The notes beneath the pieces are model-generated. The model did no database searches. It had not been told where the DNA came from and saw only the letters and a program-made list of their open reading frames with translations. The translations under genes and the position numbers were made by a program. A DNA stretch of 64,000 bases from an uncultured Eubacteriales bacterium. Its GTDB lineage: Bacteria > Bacillota > Clostridia > Oscillospirales > Ruminococcaceae. Shown in pieces: positions 32,293-42,200 of the stretch; the stretch's first letter is position 1; the number at the start of each line of letters is the position of its first letter. The stretch lies in the NCBI GenBank assembly GCA_900319075.1, contig ONMZ01000016.1, positions 1 to 64,000 on the forward strand, given 5' to 3'.

Positions 32293-34818
32293 ATGGGCGT
32301 AAGAATTGCACTTGCCGGCAACCCTAACTGCGGTAAGACCACACTTTTTAACTCGCTGACAGGCTCAAATCAGTTCGTAGGAAACTGGCCGGGCGTAACG
32401 GTCGAAAAAAAGGAAGGAAAGCTCAAAGGCCATGAGGGAGTGACCGTAACAGACCTGCCGGGCATTTACTCTTTGTCACCGTATACACTTGAAGAAGTTG
32501 TTGCAAGAAATTATCTTGTGGGTGAAAGACCGGACGTTATACTCAATATAATCGACGGCACGAACCTTGAAAGAAACCTTTATCTTACAACACAGCTTGC
32601 AGAGTTGGGAATACCTGTGGTCGTTGCCGTGAATATGATGGATATTGTCAAGAAAAACGGCGACAAGATAAACACAGATGAGCTTGCAAGGCAGCTGGGC
32701 TGCAAGGTGGTGGAAATATCCGCACTTAAAGGTACGGGGATCAAAGAGGCTGCACAGGAAGCTGTCAAGGCAGCGGGATCCGGAAAAAAGACTATCCCGA
32801 TGAATACCTTTAGCGGCGCCGTTGAGCACGCACTTGCCCACATCGAAGAAGCCTGTGTCCACTCAATGCCTGAGGAGCAGCAGCGCTGGTACGCAATAAA
32901 GCTGTTTGAAAGAGATGACAAGGTCCTGGAGCAGCTTGGAATCGAAGGATCTGTAAAAGAGCATATTGAAAACGACATAAAATTAGTTGAGGAAGAAATG
33001 GACGACGATTCGGAATCCATAATCACCAACGAGAGATATGTTTACATTTCCGGCGTTATAAAGGCTTGCTACAAAAAGAAAAACAGCGGCGGGGCAACGA
33101 CCTCGGACAAGATAGATAAGGTCGTTACCAACCGCTGGCTGGGACTGCCAATATTTGCAGTGATCATGTTCCTTGTGTACTATATATCAATGGTAGCGGT
33201 GGGAACACCGATGACCGACTGGGTAAATGACGGTGTGTTCGGAGACGGCTGGCATCTGGTAGGTATCGGTTCCAAAGATTTCGCAGACGCTGAGGAAAAG
33301 TACGGTGACAGTGATGCCATCATAGAAGCTTTCAATGAGCAGTACGGAAGCGAAGAGATCGCAGAGGCTATTGACATTGAGTCTGAAGAATTTGACGAGG
33401 AAGCGGCAAAGGGATCGCTGGAAAAGCTTGTTGCAGCAACACCTTCCGATGCTTCGCTTACATATACGGTCGAGGACGAGGAAACTCTGGAAACTTCCGA
33501 GGAAGAGGCTGACAAAGAGGCTCTTGAAGATGCCGTTGCACAGTTTACCGATAAGGATTATAAGTCCGATTACGGCGCTCCTGCAATGGAAAACTACGGT
33601 GTGTTCGTTCCGTCTATCCCTTCACTTGCTGAAAAAGGACTTGATAAGATCAATGCTGCCGACTGGGTCAAGGGACTTGTTCTTGACGGTATTATCGCAG
33701 GCGTAGGTGCGGTTCTCGGATTTGTACCTCAGATGCTTGTTTTGTTCCTGCTGCTGGCATTCCTTGAAGCTTGCGGCTATATGTCAAGGATCGCATTCGT
33801 TCTTGACAGGATATTCAGAAAATTCGGTCTGTCGGGCAAATCATTCATACCTATGCTGGTAGGCGTGGGCTGCGGCGTCCCGGGAATAATGGCGTCAAGG
33901 ACTATCGAGAACGAGCGTGACCGCCGAATGACCATTATGACAACGACCTTTATCCCCTGCGGAGCTAAGGTGCCGTTTATCGGAATGATAGCCGGAGCTT
34001 TGTTCCACAAATCCGCCTGGGTGGCAACGTCTGCATACTTTATCGGTATGGCGGCAATAATCGTTTCGGGTATTATGCTTAAAAAGACGAAGATGTTTGC
34101 GGGAGATCCTGCTCCCTTTGTTATGGAGCTGCCTGCGTACCACCTGCCAACGGTTGGCAACGTGCTCAGAAGTATGTGGGAGCGTGGCTGGTCGTTTATC
34201 AAAAAAGCAGGCACGATCATTCTCCTTTCAACCATCGTAGTATGGTTCACAAGCCGCTTTGGCTTTGTTGACGGAAGCTTCTCTATGCTTGAAGAAGATC
34301 AGCTGGATTCATCTATCCTTGCAAAGATAGGAAACGGTATCTCCTGGATATTTGCACCTCTTGGCTGGGGCAACTGGCAGGCAACTGTGGCTTCTATTAC
34401 AGGACTTGTGGCAAAAGAAAACATTGTCGGAACGATGGGTACCCTTTACGGCGGCGCAGACCAGACAACATGGCAGGCACTTGCAGCATCCTTCACAGGT
34501 ATCACAGGATTCTCGTTCCTGGTATTCAACCTGCTGTGTGCACCGTGCTTTGCAGCTATCGGCGCTATCAGACGTGAGATGAACAATGCAAAGTGGACAT
34601 GGTTCGCTATCGGATATCAGTGCTGTTTTGCATATGCTATCGCACTTATGATAACTCAGTTCGGAAACATCTTTATGTCCGGGGCAAAGGTAAATGTATT
34701 TGGTATAATCGCTGCTGCAATTATTCTCTGCGGCATGATCTATATGCTTGTAAGACCTTATAAGGAATCCACTAAGCTGACAATGAAAAGCAAGGCACTT
34801 GCAGTGGAAAATAAATAA
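32293..34818 (+). CDS. feoB: Ferrous iron transport protein B
   Basis: An 841-residue Fe2+ transporter. The cytoplasmic G domain shows GNPNCGKTT, DLPGIYSLSP and NMMD; the membrane part contains duplicated gate motifs VGCGVPGIMASRT and LCAPCFAAIGAIRRE. Residues about 330-433 form a long, very acidic insertion (EEIAEAIDIESEEFDEEAA... and YTVEDEETLETSEEEADKE) in the loop after the first membrane helix, presumably on the outer face. This exceeds E. coli FeoB (773) and could concentrate metal near the pore (inference). Third gene of the operon. Confidence 0.96.
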   Translation: MGVRIALAGNPNCGKTTLFNSLTGSNQFVGNWPGVTVEKKEGKLKGHEGVTVTDLPGIYSLSPYTLEEVVARNYLVGERPDVILNIIDGTNLERNLYLTTQLAELGIPVVVAVNMMDIVKKNGDKINTDELARQLGCKVVEISALKGTGIKEAAQEAVKAAGSGKKTIPMNTFSGAVEHALAHIEEACVHSMPEEQQRWYAIKLFERDDKVLEQLGIEGSVKEHIENDIKLVEEEMDDDSESIITNERYVYISGVIKACYKKKNSGGATTSDKIDKVVTNRWLGLPIFAVIMFLVYYISMVAVGTPMTDWVNDGVFGDGWHLVGIGSKDFADAEEKYGDSDAIIEAFNEQYGSEEIAEAIDIESEEFDEEAAKGSLEKLVAATPSDASLTYTVEDEETLETSEEEADKEALEDAVAQFTDKDYKSDYGAPAMENYGVFVPSIPSLAEKGLDKINAADWVKGLVLDGIIAGVGAVLGFVPQMLVLFLLLAFLEACGYMSRIAFVLDRIFRKFGLSGKSFIPMLVGVGCGVPGIMASRTIENERDRRMTIMTTTFIPCGAKVPFIGMIAGALFHKSAWVATSAYFIGMAAIIVSGIMLKKTKMFAGDPAPFVMELPAYHLPTVGNVLRSMWERGWSFIKKAGTIILLSTIVVWFTSRFGFVDGSFSMLEEDQLDSSILAKIGNGISWIFAPLGWGNWQATVASITGLVAKENIVGTMGTLYGGADQTTWQALAASFTGITGFSFLVFNLLCAPCFAAIGAIRREMNNAKWTWFAIGYQCCFAYAIALMITQFGNIFMSGAKVNVFGIIAAAIILCGMIYMLVRPYKESTKLTMKSKALAVENK

Positions 34819-34848
34819 CATATCATAAAACGTATAAAGGATGTGAGT

Positions 34849-35040
34849 ATGATGCTGTCGTGGATAGGGGCAAACATCGGTACTATTATAGTATGTATCC
34901 TGCTTGCTTTAATAGTTTTTGCCATAATAAGAAACATGATAAAAGACAAGAGGAAAGGAAAGTCACCGATTTGCGGCGGCAAGTGCGCTCACTGCGCCAT
35001 GGGCTGCGGCGGATGCGGCGGCTGCGGGAAGAGCGGATGA
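34849..35040 (+). CDS. FeoB-associated Cys-rich membrane protein
   Basis: A 63-residue protein with one membrane helix (about residues 8-28) and a basic stretch KDKRKGK followed by a Cys/Gly-rich tail CGGKCAHCAMGCGGCGGCG with seven cysteines, typical of the small FeoB-associated family that probably handles iron at the membrane. The ATG at 34849 is used because AAAGG lies 8 bases upstream. It follows feoB by 30 bp. Confidence 0.88.
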   Translation: MMLSWIGANIGTIIVCILLALIVFAIIRNMIKDKRKGKSPICGGKCAHCAMGCGGCGGCGKSG

Positions 35041-35162
35041 ACACGCTTCTGACAATAAGCGCTGTATTGCTGTGGACAGGTCTTTTTGTACAGGGGCTGT
35101 CGGCTGCAAGACACTGGCTTAAAAAGTATGCCGCAGGCATAAAAAACGAGCCTTGCGAATAA
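35037..35162 (+). CDS. 41-residue membrane peptide coupled to the Cys-rich gene
   Basis: ATG at 35037 overlaps the TGA of the Cys-rich gene (ATGA), with GGGAAGAG upstream. The product is 41 residues: one hydrophobic helix (LLTISAVLLWTGLFVQGL) followed by RHWLKKYAAG and a C-terminal Cys. The coupling and composition support a real last gene of the feo operon, but without a family match. Confidence 0.5.
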   Translation: MNTLLTISAVLLWTGLFVQGLSAARHWLKKYAAGIKNEPCE

Positions 35163-35221
35163 AGGCTCATTAAACAAGCTAAAATGGTTTTCATTTTATA
35201 CGACCCCTTCATATTACACCG

Positions 35222-35262
35222 GATCACGGGGCAGACAATCTCTGCTTCGTGATCTATTTTTT
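35222..35262 (+). terminator. feo operon terminator
   Basis: GATCACG (35222-35228) pairs with CGTGATC (35248-35254), with GGCAGA/TCTGC inside, followed by TATTTTTT. Confidence 0.85.
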
Positions 35263-35271
35263 GGGCATAAA

Positions 35272-35297
35272 AAAGCCCCTGCCAAAGCAAGGGCTGT
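35272..35297 (-). terminator. Terminator of the DUF3592 gene
   Basis: AGCCC (35274-35278) and GGGCT (35291-35295) with a T-run on the minus strand. Confidence 0.75.
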
Positions 35298-35303
35298 TAA
35301 ACA

Positions 35304-36026
35304 TTACATCATTGAGGACTGCATTGATCTTTTGATCTTTATGGCTGCGATAGTGAAGATCAGGCTGACTATAAAAAATACACCGCTGATTATTCCCACG
35401 GCGAGCATAACTATGCCGTCTTGTTTTTCATCGTAGAACTCTTGTGGATCAGCCGGGTTGATATGCAGCTGTAGCTGGTCGCCTATCTGATATTTGGCAG
35501 GCCGTTTTCCAACTGAGTTTTTCTTTTGGTAGACCTGACCGTTGTACTCGTATTTGAAAACCGGATAGTAGGAATAACGTCCGTTATCGTCTTTGCTGCC
35601 CTTGATATTGTCAACAACTACGGCTCTGACCTCCTCGGTGCAGCGATCGTAGCTTGAACGCATAGTCCACACCACAAGGACCATTATACCTACAAGCACC
35701 AGACTTATCATGAAAAACACCACTGCAAAGATGGTACACAATTTTTTTGTGGCTGCCGGATCTCTGCGTACAGGCGTTCCGTTTATTTTATAGGCTGCAA
35801 ACTTTGGATTATATACATTTTGCTGTGCTGCCCCATAAGGCCCGCTGAAATTGCTCTTGGGATACCCTCCCGGGGGAGGATAGCTGTTGCTTTGGGTAAA
35901 GGCTTGTTTCATCGGTTCGGCAGGCCGTGGCCTTCCTACGCCGTCCTGCATACCCATTTGTCTTTGAAGCTCCCGCTCGTGGGCTTCGGCTCTTTTTAAG
36001 GCATCATCATAATCATTATAAGACAT
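35304..36026 (-). CDS. DUF3592-type membrane protein with Pro-rich N-terminus
   Basis: A 240-residue protein. A polar, proline/glutamine-rich N-terminal third (about 1-90) is followed by a membrane helix (about 97-120), an extracytoplasmic domain (VRAVVVDNIKGSKDDNGRYSYYPVFKYEYNG in two pieces) that matches the DUF3592 pattern, and a second membrane helix near the C-terminus. Function unknown. Own promoter, GGCGGAGG site, single gene. Confidence 0.75.
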   Translation of the reverse strand: MSYNDYDDALKRAEAHERELQRQMGMQDGVGRPRPAEPMKQAFTQSNSYPPPGGYPKSNFSGPYGAAQQNVYNPKFAAYKINGTPVRRDPAATKKLCTIFAVVFFMISLVLVGIMVLVVWTMRSSYDRCTEEVRAVVVDNIKGSKDDNGRYSYYPVFKYEYNGQVYQKKNSVGKRPAKYQIGDQLQLHINPADPQEFYDEKQDGIVMLAVGIISGVFFIVSLIFTIAAIKIKRSMQSSMM

Positions 36027-36046
36027 TTTGCACCCCTCCGCCTTAA

Positions 36047-36075
36047 ATTATAACTCATTTTTTGCTTAATTTCAA
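36047..36075 (-). promoter_or_regulatory. DUF3592 gene promoter
   Basis: Minus strand TTGAAA (36075-36070) and TATAAT (36052-36047), 17-bp spacing. Confidence 0.8.
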
Positions 36076-36103
36076 GGGAATTATAATTATTTTTGAAAAA
36101 CCC

Positions 36104-36132
36104 TTGCGTACACAGGCGTTATAGGTTATAAT
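36104..36132 (+). promoter_or_regulatory. Rubredoxin promoter
   Basis: TTGCGT (36104-36109) and TATAAT (36127-36132), 17-bp spacing. Confidence 0.75.
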
Positions 36133-36158
36133 AAATAAAAAACAGGGGAGGTGAAAAA

Positions 36159-36317
36159 ATGAAATACGTTTGCAATGTTTGCGGTTATATCTATGATCCA
36201 CAGGAGGGCGCTGCAGATGCAGGTGTTGCACCCGGCACAAAGTGGGAGGATGTTCCCGAGGATTTCGTATGTCCGCTGTGCGGAGTTGGCAAGGAAGATT
36301 TCAGTCCCGCTGAATGA
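36159..36317 (+). CDS. Rubredoxin
   Basis: A 52-residue iron protein: [17 protein letters not shown] at the start and [13 protein letters not shown] near the end give the two CxxC(G) knuckles (Cys5, Cys8, Cys38, Cys41) that bind a single Fe. It carries electrons in anaerobic peroxide and superoxide reduction. GGGGAGGTG precedes the ATG by 6 bases. It has its own promoter and is followed by repeat copy A. Typical full length, no truncation. Confidence 0.97.
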   Translation: MKYVCNVCGYIYDPQEGAADAGVAPGTKWEDVPEDFVCPLCGVGKEDFSPAE

Positions 36318-36329
36318 TCGTTTAACAAC

Positions 36330-36590
36330 AAGGCGCAGGGATAAGGGCAGTGCTTATATAGAAGCCTTATGAAATGTTTTGAGGAACATCTTTTTATTGC
36401 GAAGGACTGTTTCCTAACCGTATTTCTTGACCATAACTATTTTTAAACCCCGATGGATAAAACCATCGGGGTTTAAAAATCATTAAGAGTTTTAGGAAAG
36501 TTAGCGGAACCCATTTTGCAAAAGGGTTTTCCCCAAAAAGAGTTTATAATGCTTCTGTATAAGTGCAGTCCATATCCCCTGCGCTTTTTT
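36330..36590 (+). mobile_element. MITE-like repeat, copy A (full length) inside a terminator stem
   Basis: Outer arms AAGGCGCAGGG (36330-36340) and CCCCTGCGCTTTTTT (36576-36590) form a terminator-like stem after rubredoxin. Inside are imperfect terminal inverted repeats of about 27 bp (CAGTGCTTATATAGAAGCC at 36349 on; complement near 36549-36568), a GCGAAGGACTGTTTCCT module, a hairpin AAACCCCGATGG/CCATCGGGGTTT, and a GGAAAACCCTTTTGCAAAATGGG-type core read on the other strand. No ORF. Copies B and C share long stretches with it. Confidence 0.8.
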
Positions 36591-36605
36591 CGCATAACAG
36601 TATTA

Positions 36606-36641
36606 TACCGTCTGTGAGCTTTGCCCTCAGACGGTATTTTT
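36606..36641 (+). terminator. Terminator-like hairpin
   Basis: TACCGTCTG (36606-36614) pairs with CAGACGGTA (36628-36636), followed by TTTTTGGTTTT. It lies just downstream of the minus-strand EAL gene. Confidence 0.75.
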
Positions 36642-36645
36642 GGTT

Positions 36646-38931
36646 TTACTGCGCCTGTTTGTGTATGAACGTTTCAAACTGATCCACAGGCATCGGCTTT
36701 GCAAAATAATAGCCCTGGAACATCTTGCATTTCATATCCGCAAGCATATGGTACTGATCCTTTGTCTCGACACCCTCTGTGAGAGAGGAGATCCCAAGGT
36801 CATCAGACAGGCTTATGATATTTCTCAGTATAGTCTGGGCTTTGCCGCTGTCCTGAGAACGACCCAGGAACTTCATGTCTATCTTCAAAACGTCAACAGG
36901 CATATCCTTGAGCAGGTTAAGTGAGGAGTAACCGCTTCCGAAATCGTCCATTTCGACGATAAATCCCTCGCTGCGAAGCTCGTTGAGTATCTTTATACGC
37001 TCGTCGATGTCGTTCATCATAACCGTTTCGGTTATTTCAATGCGAAGGCGCTTAGGCTCGATACCATATTCCTCAACAAGATTATGTATCTCTTCTTTGA
37101 CATCCATAAAATAAAAGTCCTTTGGGGAGATATTTACGGATATGAACATTTCCTTATCTATCTGTTCCCAGCGTGAGAGGATCTCGCAGGCGCTTCGCCA
37201 CATATGCTTATCCACCTCAACGATAAGTCCGTTTTTCTCAAAGTAGGGGATAAATGATGCCGGGGACAAAAATCCTCTGTCAGGGTGATTCCAGCGTGCA
37301 AGAGCCTCTGCGCCCACGACCTTTCCGGAGTCGTCCACAATAGGCTGGAGGTAAGGGACCACCTGTTTTTGGGAGATGGCATGCTGAAGCTGTGTGGAGA
37401 TATGCTGGTTCCATTTTGCCTTTTCACGCAATTCGTCGTCATAATATGCGATGTGTGTTTTATAGTCGTCCTTTATGGTGGAAAGGGCAAGGTGCGCTCT
37501 GTCAAACATCACCGAAACGTCTGTGTCGGTCTTTGTTACCTCGTATACGCCCAGGTGGATAAATAGTCCGTGCTCGATGTTTCCGTCGGTAACCACATAA
37601 TTGGAAAGAGAACGCTCAATGCTGTCCGGCTCGAACTCCTCTTTTGGAATAAGCACACCGAACTTATCTCCTCCCATTCTTCCGTAAACGCAGCGGGGAG
37701 ACATATCTGCACGTATCCAGTTTGCAATATGCTTTAAGGTAAAGTCGCCGAAGGAGTTGCTGAAAATATCGTTGACGATCTTAAAGTTCTTTACATCGAC
37801 AAAGACGATATAATAAACTGTGTCCCGATCCTCTTTAAGCTTTTTATGTATGCTTCTGAAAAGCATCTCTCGATTATACAGCCCGGTGAGTGTGTCGTGT
37901 GTGGCGTTATATTTTTCACGCTCAAGCAAAAGCTGTTCGCTGGTGTTGTCACGAATGCTTAAAAATGAACCGGATCTTGTATTCTTGTCCGACGAAACGC
38001 TTCGCATATCAAGGATATAATGCTTTACATTCTCTCCCGAACCTATTACCTTGTGCTTTACCCAGTTTTCTTTGTCAAATTCAAGCTCGCCGAAGATCTC
38101 TCTGAGCTTTTGAGGCGCAAGATCAAAAAAGCCTTCCCGGATATCAAGAAGAGTTTTGCCCGGATCGTTTGCCCAGATACACTTTTTGTTGGGGTCGAAA
38201 AAGAAAAGGGCTTGGGGCATATCAGATGCCATTTTAGCAAGCAGATTATCAAGCAGCCGCAGGGGCCTGTAAAAAATGGCAAAGTAAAAGATCAGTATTC
38301 CGAAGACGCCAAGGCCTATCATGGAGCGGTCGATAGGTGTACGTGAGAAAATGTAAAAGCTTTGCCAGATACCGACCACCACCATGGACACAAGGATTAT
38401 TGCGTATTTTTCACGGTATACCCTGGGCATTTTGATGGACATGAGCAAAAATATCGCCATTATACCAAGCAGTATGCTGTAATCTACCACACGGTGTATG
38501 GTCTGACCCCAGTAGGCGATAAAGCGGTAGTATGAACGTCCCTCTACCACTATTTCTTCAAGGGTGAAAGCGTGGTGGAAAATGGGGTTGAGCAGCATCT
38601 GTAAGGTGTCCGCACCAAGGGCTATATATACAGCTATCGGGACGCAATGATGGCTGTTTTTGGTTTTGCAGTATTTCACCGTAAAGTTCAGCATCGCCAG
38701 CATTACCACATCCATGCCGAGAAAGTAGGTGTAAAAGCCGATAGCAGAAAGAACAGGCGAGGAGGAGATCAGCACAATAAGATTTCCAAGGATCGGAGGT
38801 ATAAGTGCAGCGTCAAGCCAGGCAACAGAATTTGAAACGGTATTTCTTTTGTTTGTGCGGTGTGCGATCACAACAAACACCGACAGCAGTACTATCATTG
38901 CAACGTATATCATTGAAAAAGTCAGACGCAT
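36646..38931 (-). CDS. Membrane GGDEF(degenerate)-EAL protein, probable c-di-GMP phosphodiesterase
   Basis: A 761-residue protein. Residues 1-~230 hold about seven hydrophobic segments (histidine-kinase-type 7TM sensor pattern), then a PAS-like segment (MPQALFFFDPNKKCIWAN, about 240-340), a GGDEF domain (THDTLTGLYNRE onward) and an EAL domain to the end. The GGDEF signature reads GGDKF (about 418-422), so cyclase activity is unlikely. The EAL side is intact: GAEALARW, NISPKDF, EITETV, DDFGSGYSSL, TEGVET. It therefore probably degrades c-di-GMP, with the GGDEF-like domain sensing GTP (family knowledge). Divergent from another EAL gene. Confidence 0.92.
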   Translation of the reverse strand: MRLTFSMIYVAMIVLLSVFVVIAHRTNKRNTVSNSVAWLDAALIPPILGNLIVLISSSPVLSAIGFYTYFLGMDVVMLAMLNFTVKYCKTKNSHHCVPIAVYIALGADTLQMLLNPIFHHAFTLEEIVVEGRSYYRFIAYWGQTIHRVVDYSILLGIMAIFLLMSIKMPRVYREKYAIILVSMVVVGIWQSFYIFSRTPIDRSMIGLGVFGILIFYFAIFYRPLRLLDNLLAKMASDMPQALFFFDPNKKCIWANDPGKTLLDIREGFFDLAPQKLREIFGELEFDKENWVKHKVIGSGENVKHYILDMRSVSSDKNTRSGSFLSIRDNTSEQLLLEREKYNATHDTLTGLYNREMLFRSIHKKLKEDRDTVYYIVFVDVKNFKIVNDIFSNSFGDFTLKHIANWIRADMSPRCVYGRMGGDKFGVLIPKEEFEPDSIERSLSNYVVTDGNIEHGLFIHLGVYEVTKTDTDVSVMFDRAHLALSTIKDDYKTHIAYYDDELREKAKWNQHISTQLQHAISQKQVVPYLQPIVDDSGKVVGAEALARWNHPDRGFLSPASFIPYFEKNGLIVEVDKHMWRSACEILSRWEQIDKEMFISVNISPKDFYFMDVKEEIHNLVEEYGIEPKRLRIEITETVMMNDIDERIKILNELRSEGFIVEMDDFGSGYSSLNLLKDMPVDVLKIDMKFLGRSQDSGKAQTILRNIISLSDDLGISSLTEGVETKDQYHMLADMKCKMFQGYYFAKPMPVDQFETFIHKQAQ

Positions 38932-39295
38932 TATACCTCACCTCCCTTTCATAACAAAAGTCATAGTTCTTCTTTATAATAGTAACAACAAAATGTTAAC
39001 TTTTAAACGTGTTTCTGAGAATTGCCCGTAAAATTGCATAAAAAATTAAGACACCGAAAACGTTTTCTGAGCATTTCGCACAAACGGTATAGCGCAAAAC
39101 TGTTACACAAGCCAATTTGGAGCCGATCAAGGAAAGAAAACCATTGGCAAAAACGAAAATGTGTGAAAAGTGCAGTAAAAAGAGTAGTAAAAACCGTCAA
39201 AAATAACGTTGACAGCGTAAGAGTTTTTGTGCTAAAATAACAGAGAGCGATTGTGTGCCTTTTTTGATGATCTTTATACATTTGAGGTTATGATT
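38932..39295. promoter_or_regulatory. Shared regulatory region of two EAL genes
   Basis: This 364-bp AT-rich gap has no supported gene. GGGAGGTGA serves the minus-strand gene. For the plus-strand gene TTGACA (39209-39214) and TAAAAT (39233-39238) are 18 bp apart. GAAAACGTTTTC at 39056-39067 is a perfect 12-bp palindrome with a central CG, the form bound by LacI-family regulators. Confidence 0.6.
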
Positions 39296-42200
39296 ATGGC
39301 TGAAAAAAGAAAACGTATAGCGCTTTTCGTGGGACAGGCTGACGAGTGGTATCAAAGCACTATCATAAGCGGTTTTTTGGAAAGAGCGTTTGAACATGAT
39401 CTTGATGCGTGTATTTTCTCCATGTACAGAAAGTATCAGGATACCGCCGAGCGTGAGCTGGGTGAGTCTAATATTTTTTCGCTTATGCGTCCTGAGGACT
39501 ACGATGGTGCAGTCATACTTGAGGACAGCATACAGACCGCCGGGGCAGCGAAGGGGCTTGAGGAAAGACTGCATGAGCAGTTTGGCGACAAGCCTGTGCT
39601 TGTTTTGGAACAAGACAGCCCGTACTTCCCTTATATTTTCACCGATGGTTACAGCGCTATGGTGGAACTGGTGGATCATCTTATCGAGGTACATGGATAT
39701 ACAGATATTGCATTTCTTGCCGGTAAAAAGTGGCACAAGCACTCTATAACCAGGGCAAATGCCTACCGTGCAGCTATGAAAGCCCACGGACTTGAACCCA
39801 GCGAGGACAGGACCATATACGGAGACTTCTGGTACAGCAGCGGAGAAGTTTGTGCCGACCAGCTTATGGGTAAGGGAAAAGCTCTTCCCCAGGCGGTTGT
39901 ATGTGCCAACGATGCCATGGCGATCGGTTTATGCAATGCGTTTGAGAGACGTGGGGTAAGAATACCCCAGGATGTGGCAGTGGTAAGCTACGATTCCACA
40001 TACGAGGGTCAGACGAGCCCCAAGCCCATAACATCTTCGCTGGTCCCTGCGGTAGAGCTGGGACATTACGCAGCGGATTTTGTATATAACAGTCTTTGCG
40101 GGAAGCAGACTCCGCCTTTTGAATATAAGCCAAAGCTTGTTATCGGTCAGACCTGCGGATGCACGGAAATGACCATACCACAGCATAGTGCCAACAGGGA
40201 TAGGTGGGGGACTGAAATATCCGAGGAGGGTTATGATTCTGTTTTCAACACCTTTGCCGAAAACCTTATGGCTCAGACGGATATCCAGGAATTTCTCAGC
40301 GTTATATATTCCTATGCATATCAGATAAAAGGTGCACAGAGCTTTTATCTTTGTCTTTGCCCTATGTGGGAGCACATGGGAGCAGAGCCGGGGATCCATG
40401 TAAAAAACACAGGATACCCTGACAGAATGATCTGTGCATTAAGATATAACAGCGACCGCAAGGACGGTATCGTTGGACTTGAAACGACGTTTGACACCAA
40501 AGATCTGCTTCCGGGACTCTTTGAGCAAAGCGATCATCCCCAGGCTTGTTTTTTCACGCCGCTGTTTTTTGCAAGCGAGTGTTATGGTTACGCTGCGGTG
40601 AACTACGGCAGCGAGCCACGGAGCTATGACGATGTCTACCGGCGCTGGATATCAACGGTATCCAGGGGCTTTGAGGCGCTGCGATGCAGAATGATAAGCA
40701 ACAGTCTGCAAGACAGGCTGGATAAGATGCGAAGCAACAAATTTGCAGGCGGTGCGGCTTATGAAAGTCTCAGCGAGGAAGAAAAGAAGGATTATGACCT
40801 GGTTGGAAAGATACTGGACGAAAACCTTTTGACCTACCATTTCCAGCCTATCGTCAAGGTCAGCGATGCAAGCATATATTCCTATGAGGCGCTCATGCGG
40901 TCCAATACACCAAAGCACATATCTCCTTTGGATATGATAAAATATGCCGATATGCAAAGCAGACTCAGCGACATTGAAACAGCTACGTTCCTTAATGTGC
41001 TTGAGATAATCAGCAAAAGCAGGGATATTATCGGCAATGCAAAGGTGTTTATCAACAGCATTCCCGGAGTGCCGGTAAACAGCGATGAGTTCAAACGTAT
41101 TGAAGAGTATCTGAAATCCCAGTCTGATGTGGTGGTGGTGGAGCTTACAGAAGAGGCTGAGCTGGATGATGAGCAGCTTAAAAATCAAAAGGACTTTTTC
41201 ACAAAGCTGCACCTTGAAATAGCGGTCGACGATTACGGAACAGGCTATTCCAACGTAAACAACCTGCTCAGGTATATGCCTAACTATGTAAAGATAGACC
41301 GTGCACTTCTCAGCGAAATAGATACAAAGCCGCAAAAGCAGCATTTTGTCAGAGAGATAATCGGCTTTTGCCATGACAACAATATAATGGCTCTGGCAGA
41401 GGGCGTTGAAACAGTTGAAGAGCTGCGTACGGTCATACACCTTGGTGCAGATCTTATTCAGGGATACTATACCGCAAAGCCTTCGGCAAACCTTATCCCT
41501 CAGATAGACGAGAAGATAAGGGGAGAGATAAAGTCGTTTTATCAGGAGCGGCTGGACGGCAGCACAAAGCAGATATATGTTGCCGGAAAGACAAACAGGA
41601 TATCTCTTGCCACCTTGTCAAAGAACGGGTGTACAGACATTGTTGTGGGCAGAGGAACTATGGTGTACAAGGACATTTCCATATTCGGTACACCGGGAGC
41701 TAAAACAGATATACACATTAAAGTTGAACCGGGCTATATCGGCAGGATAGATCTTGAAAGTACATATTTTTCAAATGTGAAAAACCGCCCCTGTATCGAA
41801 CTGGCCTCGGGATGTGACGTTACTCTTTCAATTGAGGGTGACAACATTCTGAATAACGGCGGTATCAGTGTTCCCAAGGACGCAAGGCTGACCATTGAAG
41901 GGGGAGGTAACCTTAAAATATCCGTCAACAGTGCAGACTATTCCGGCATCGGCGGTCACACCGACCAGCAGCACGGAGAGATAGTATTTGAACAGGACGG
42001 TATTGTGGATATAAGCTGCCGGGGAGTATGCGGCACCTGCATAGGCTCGGGTCTTGGCGGAATCATAAAGATAAACCGTGGACAGTATGAGCTGAAAGCA
42101 ACGGGAGAAAACGGGGTCGCTATCGGTACTACATCAGGCGAGAGCGAGCTTGACATAACCACCTGCAATATTTCCATTGAGCTTGCCACGGTACACGGTA

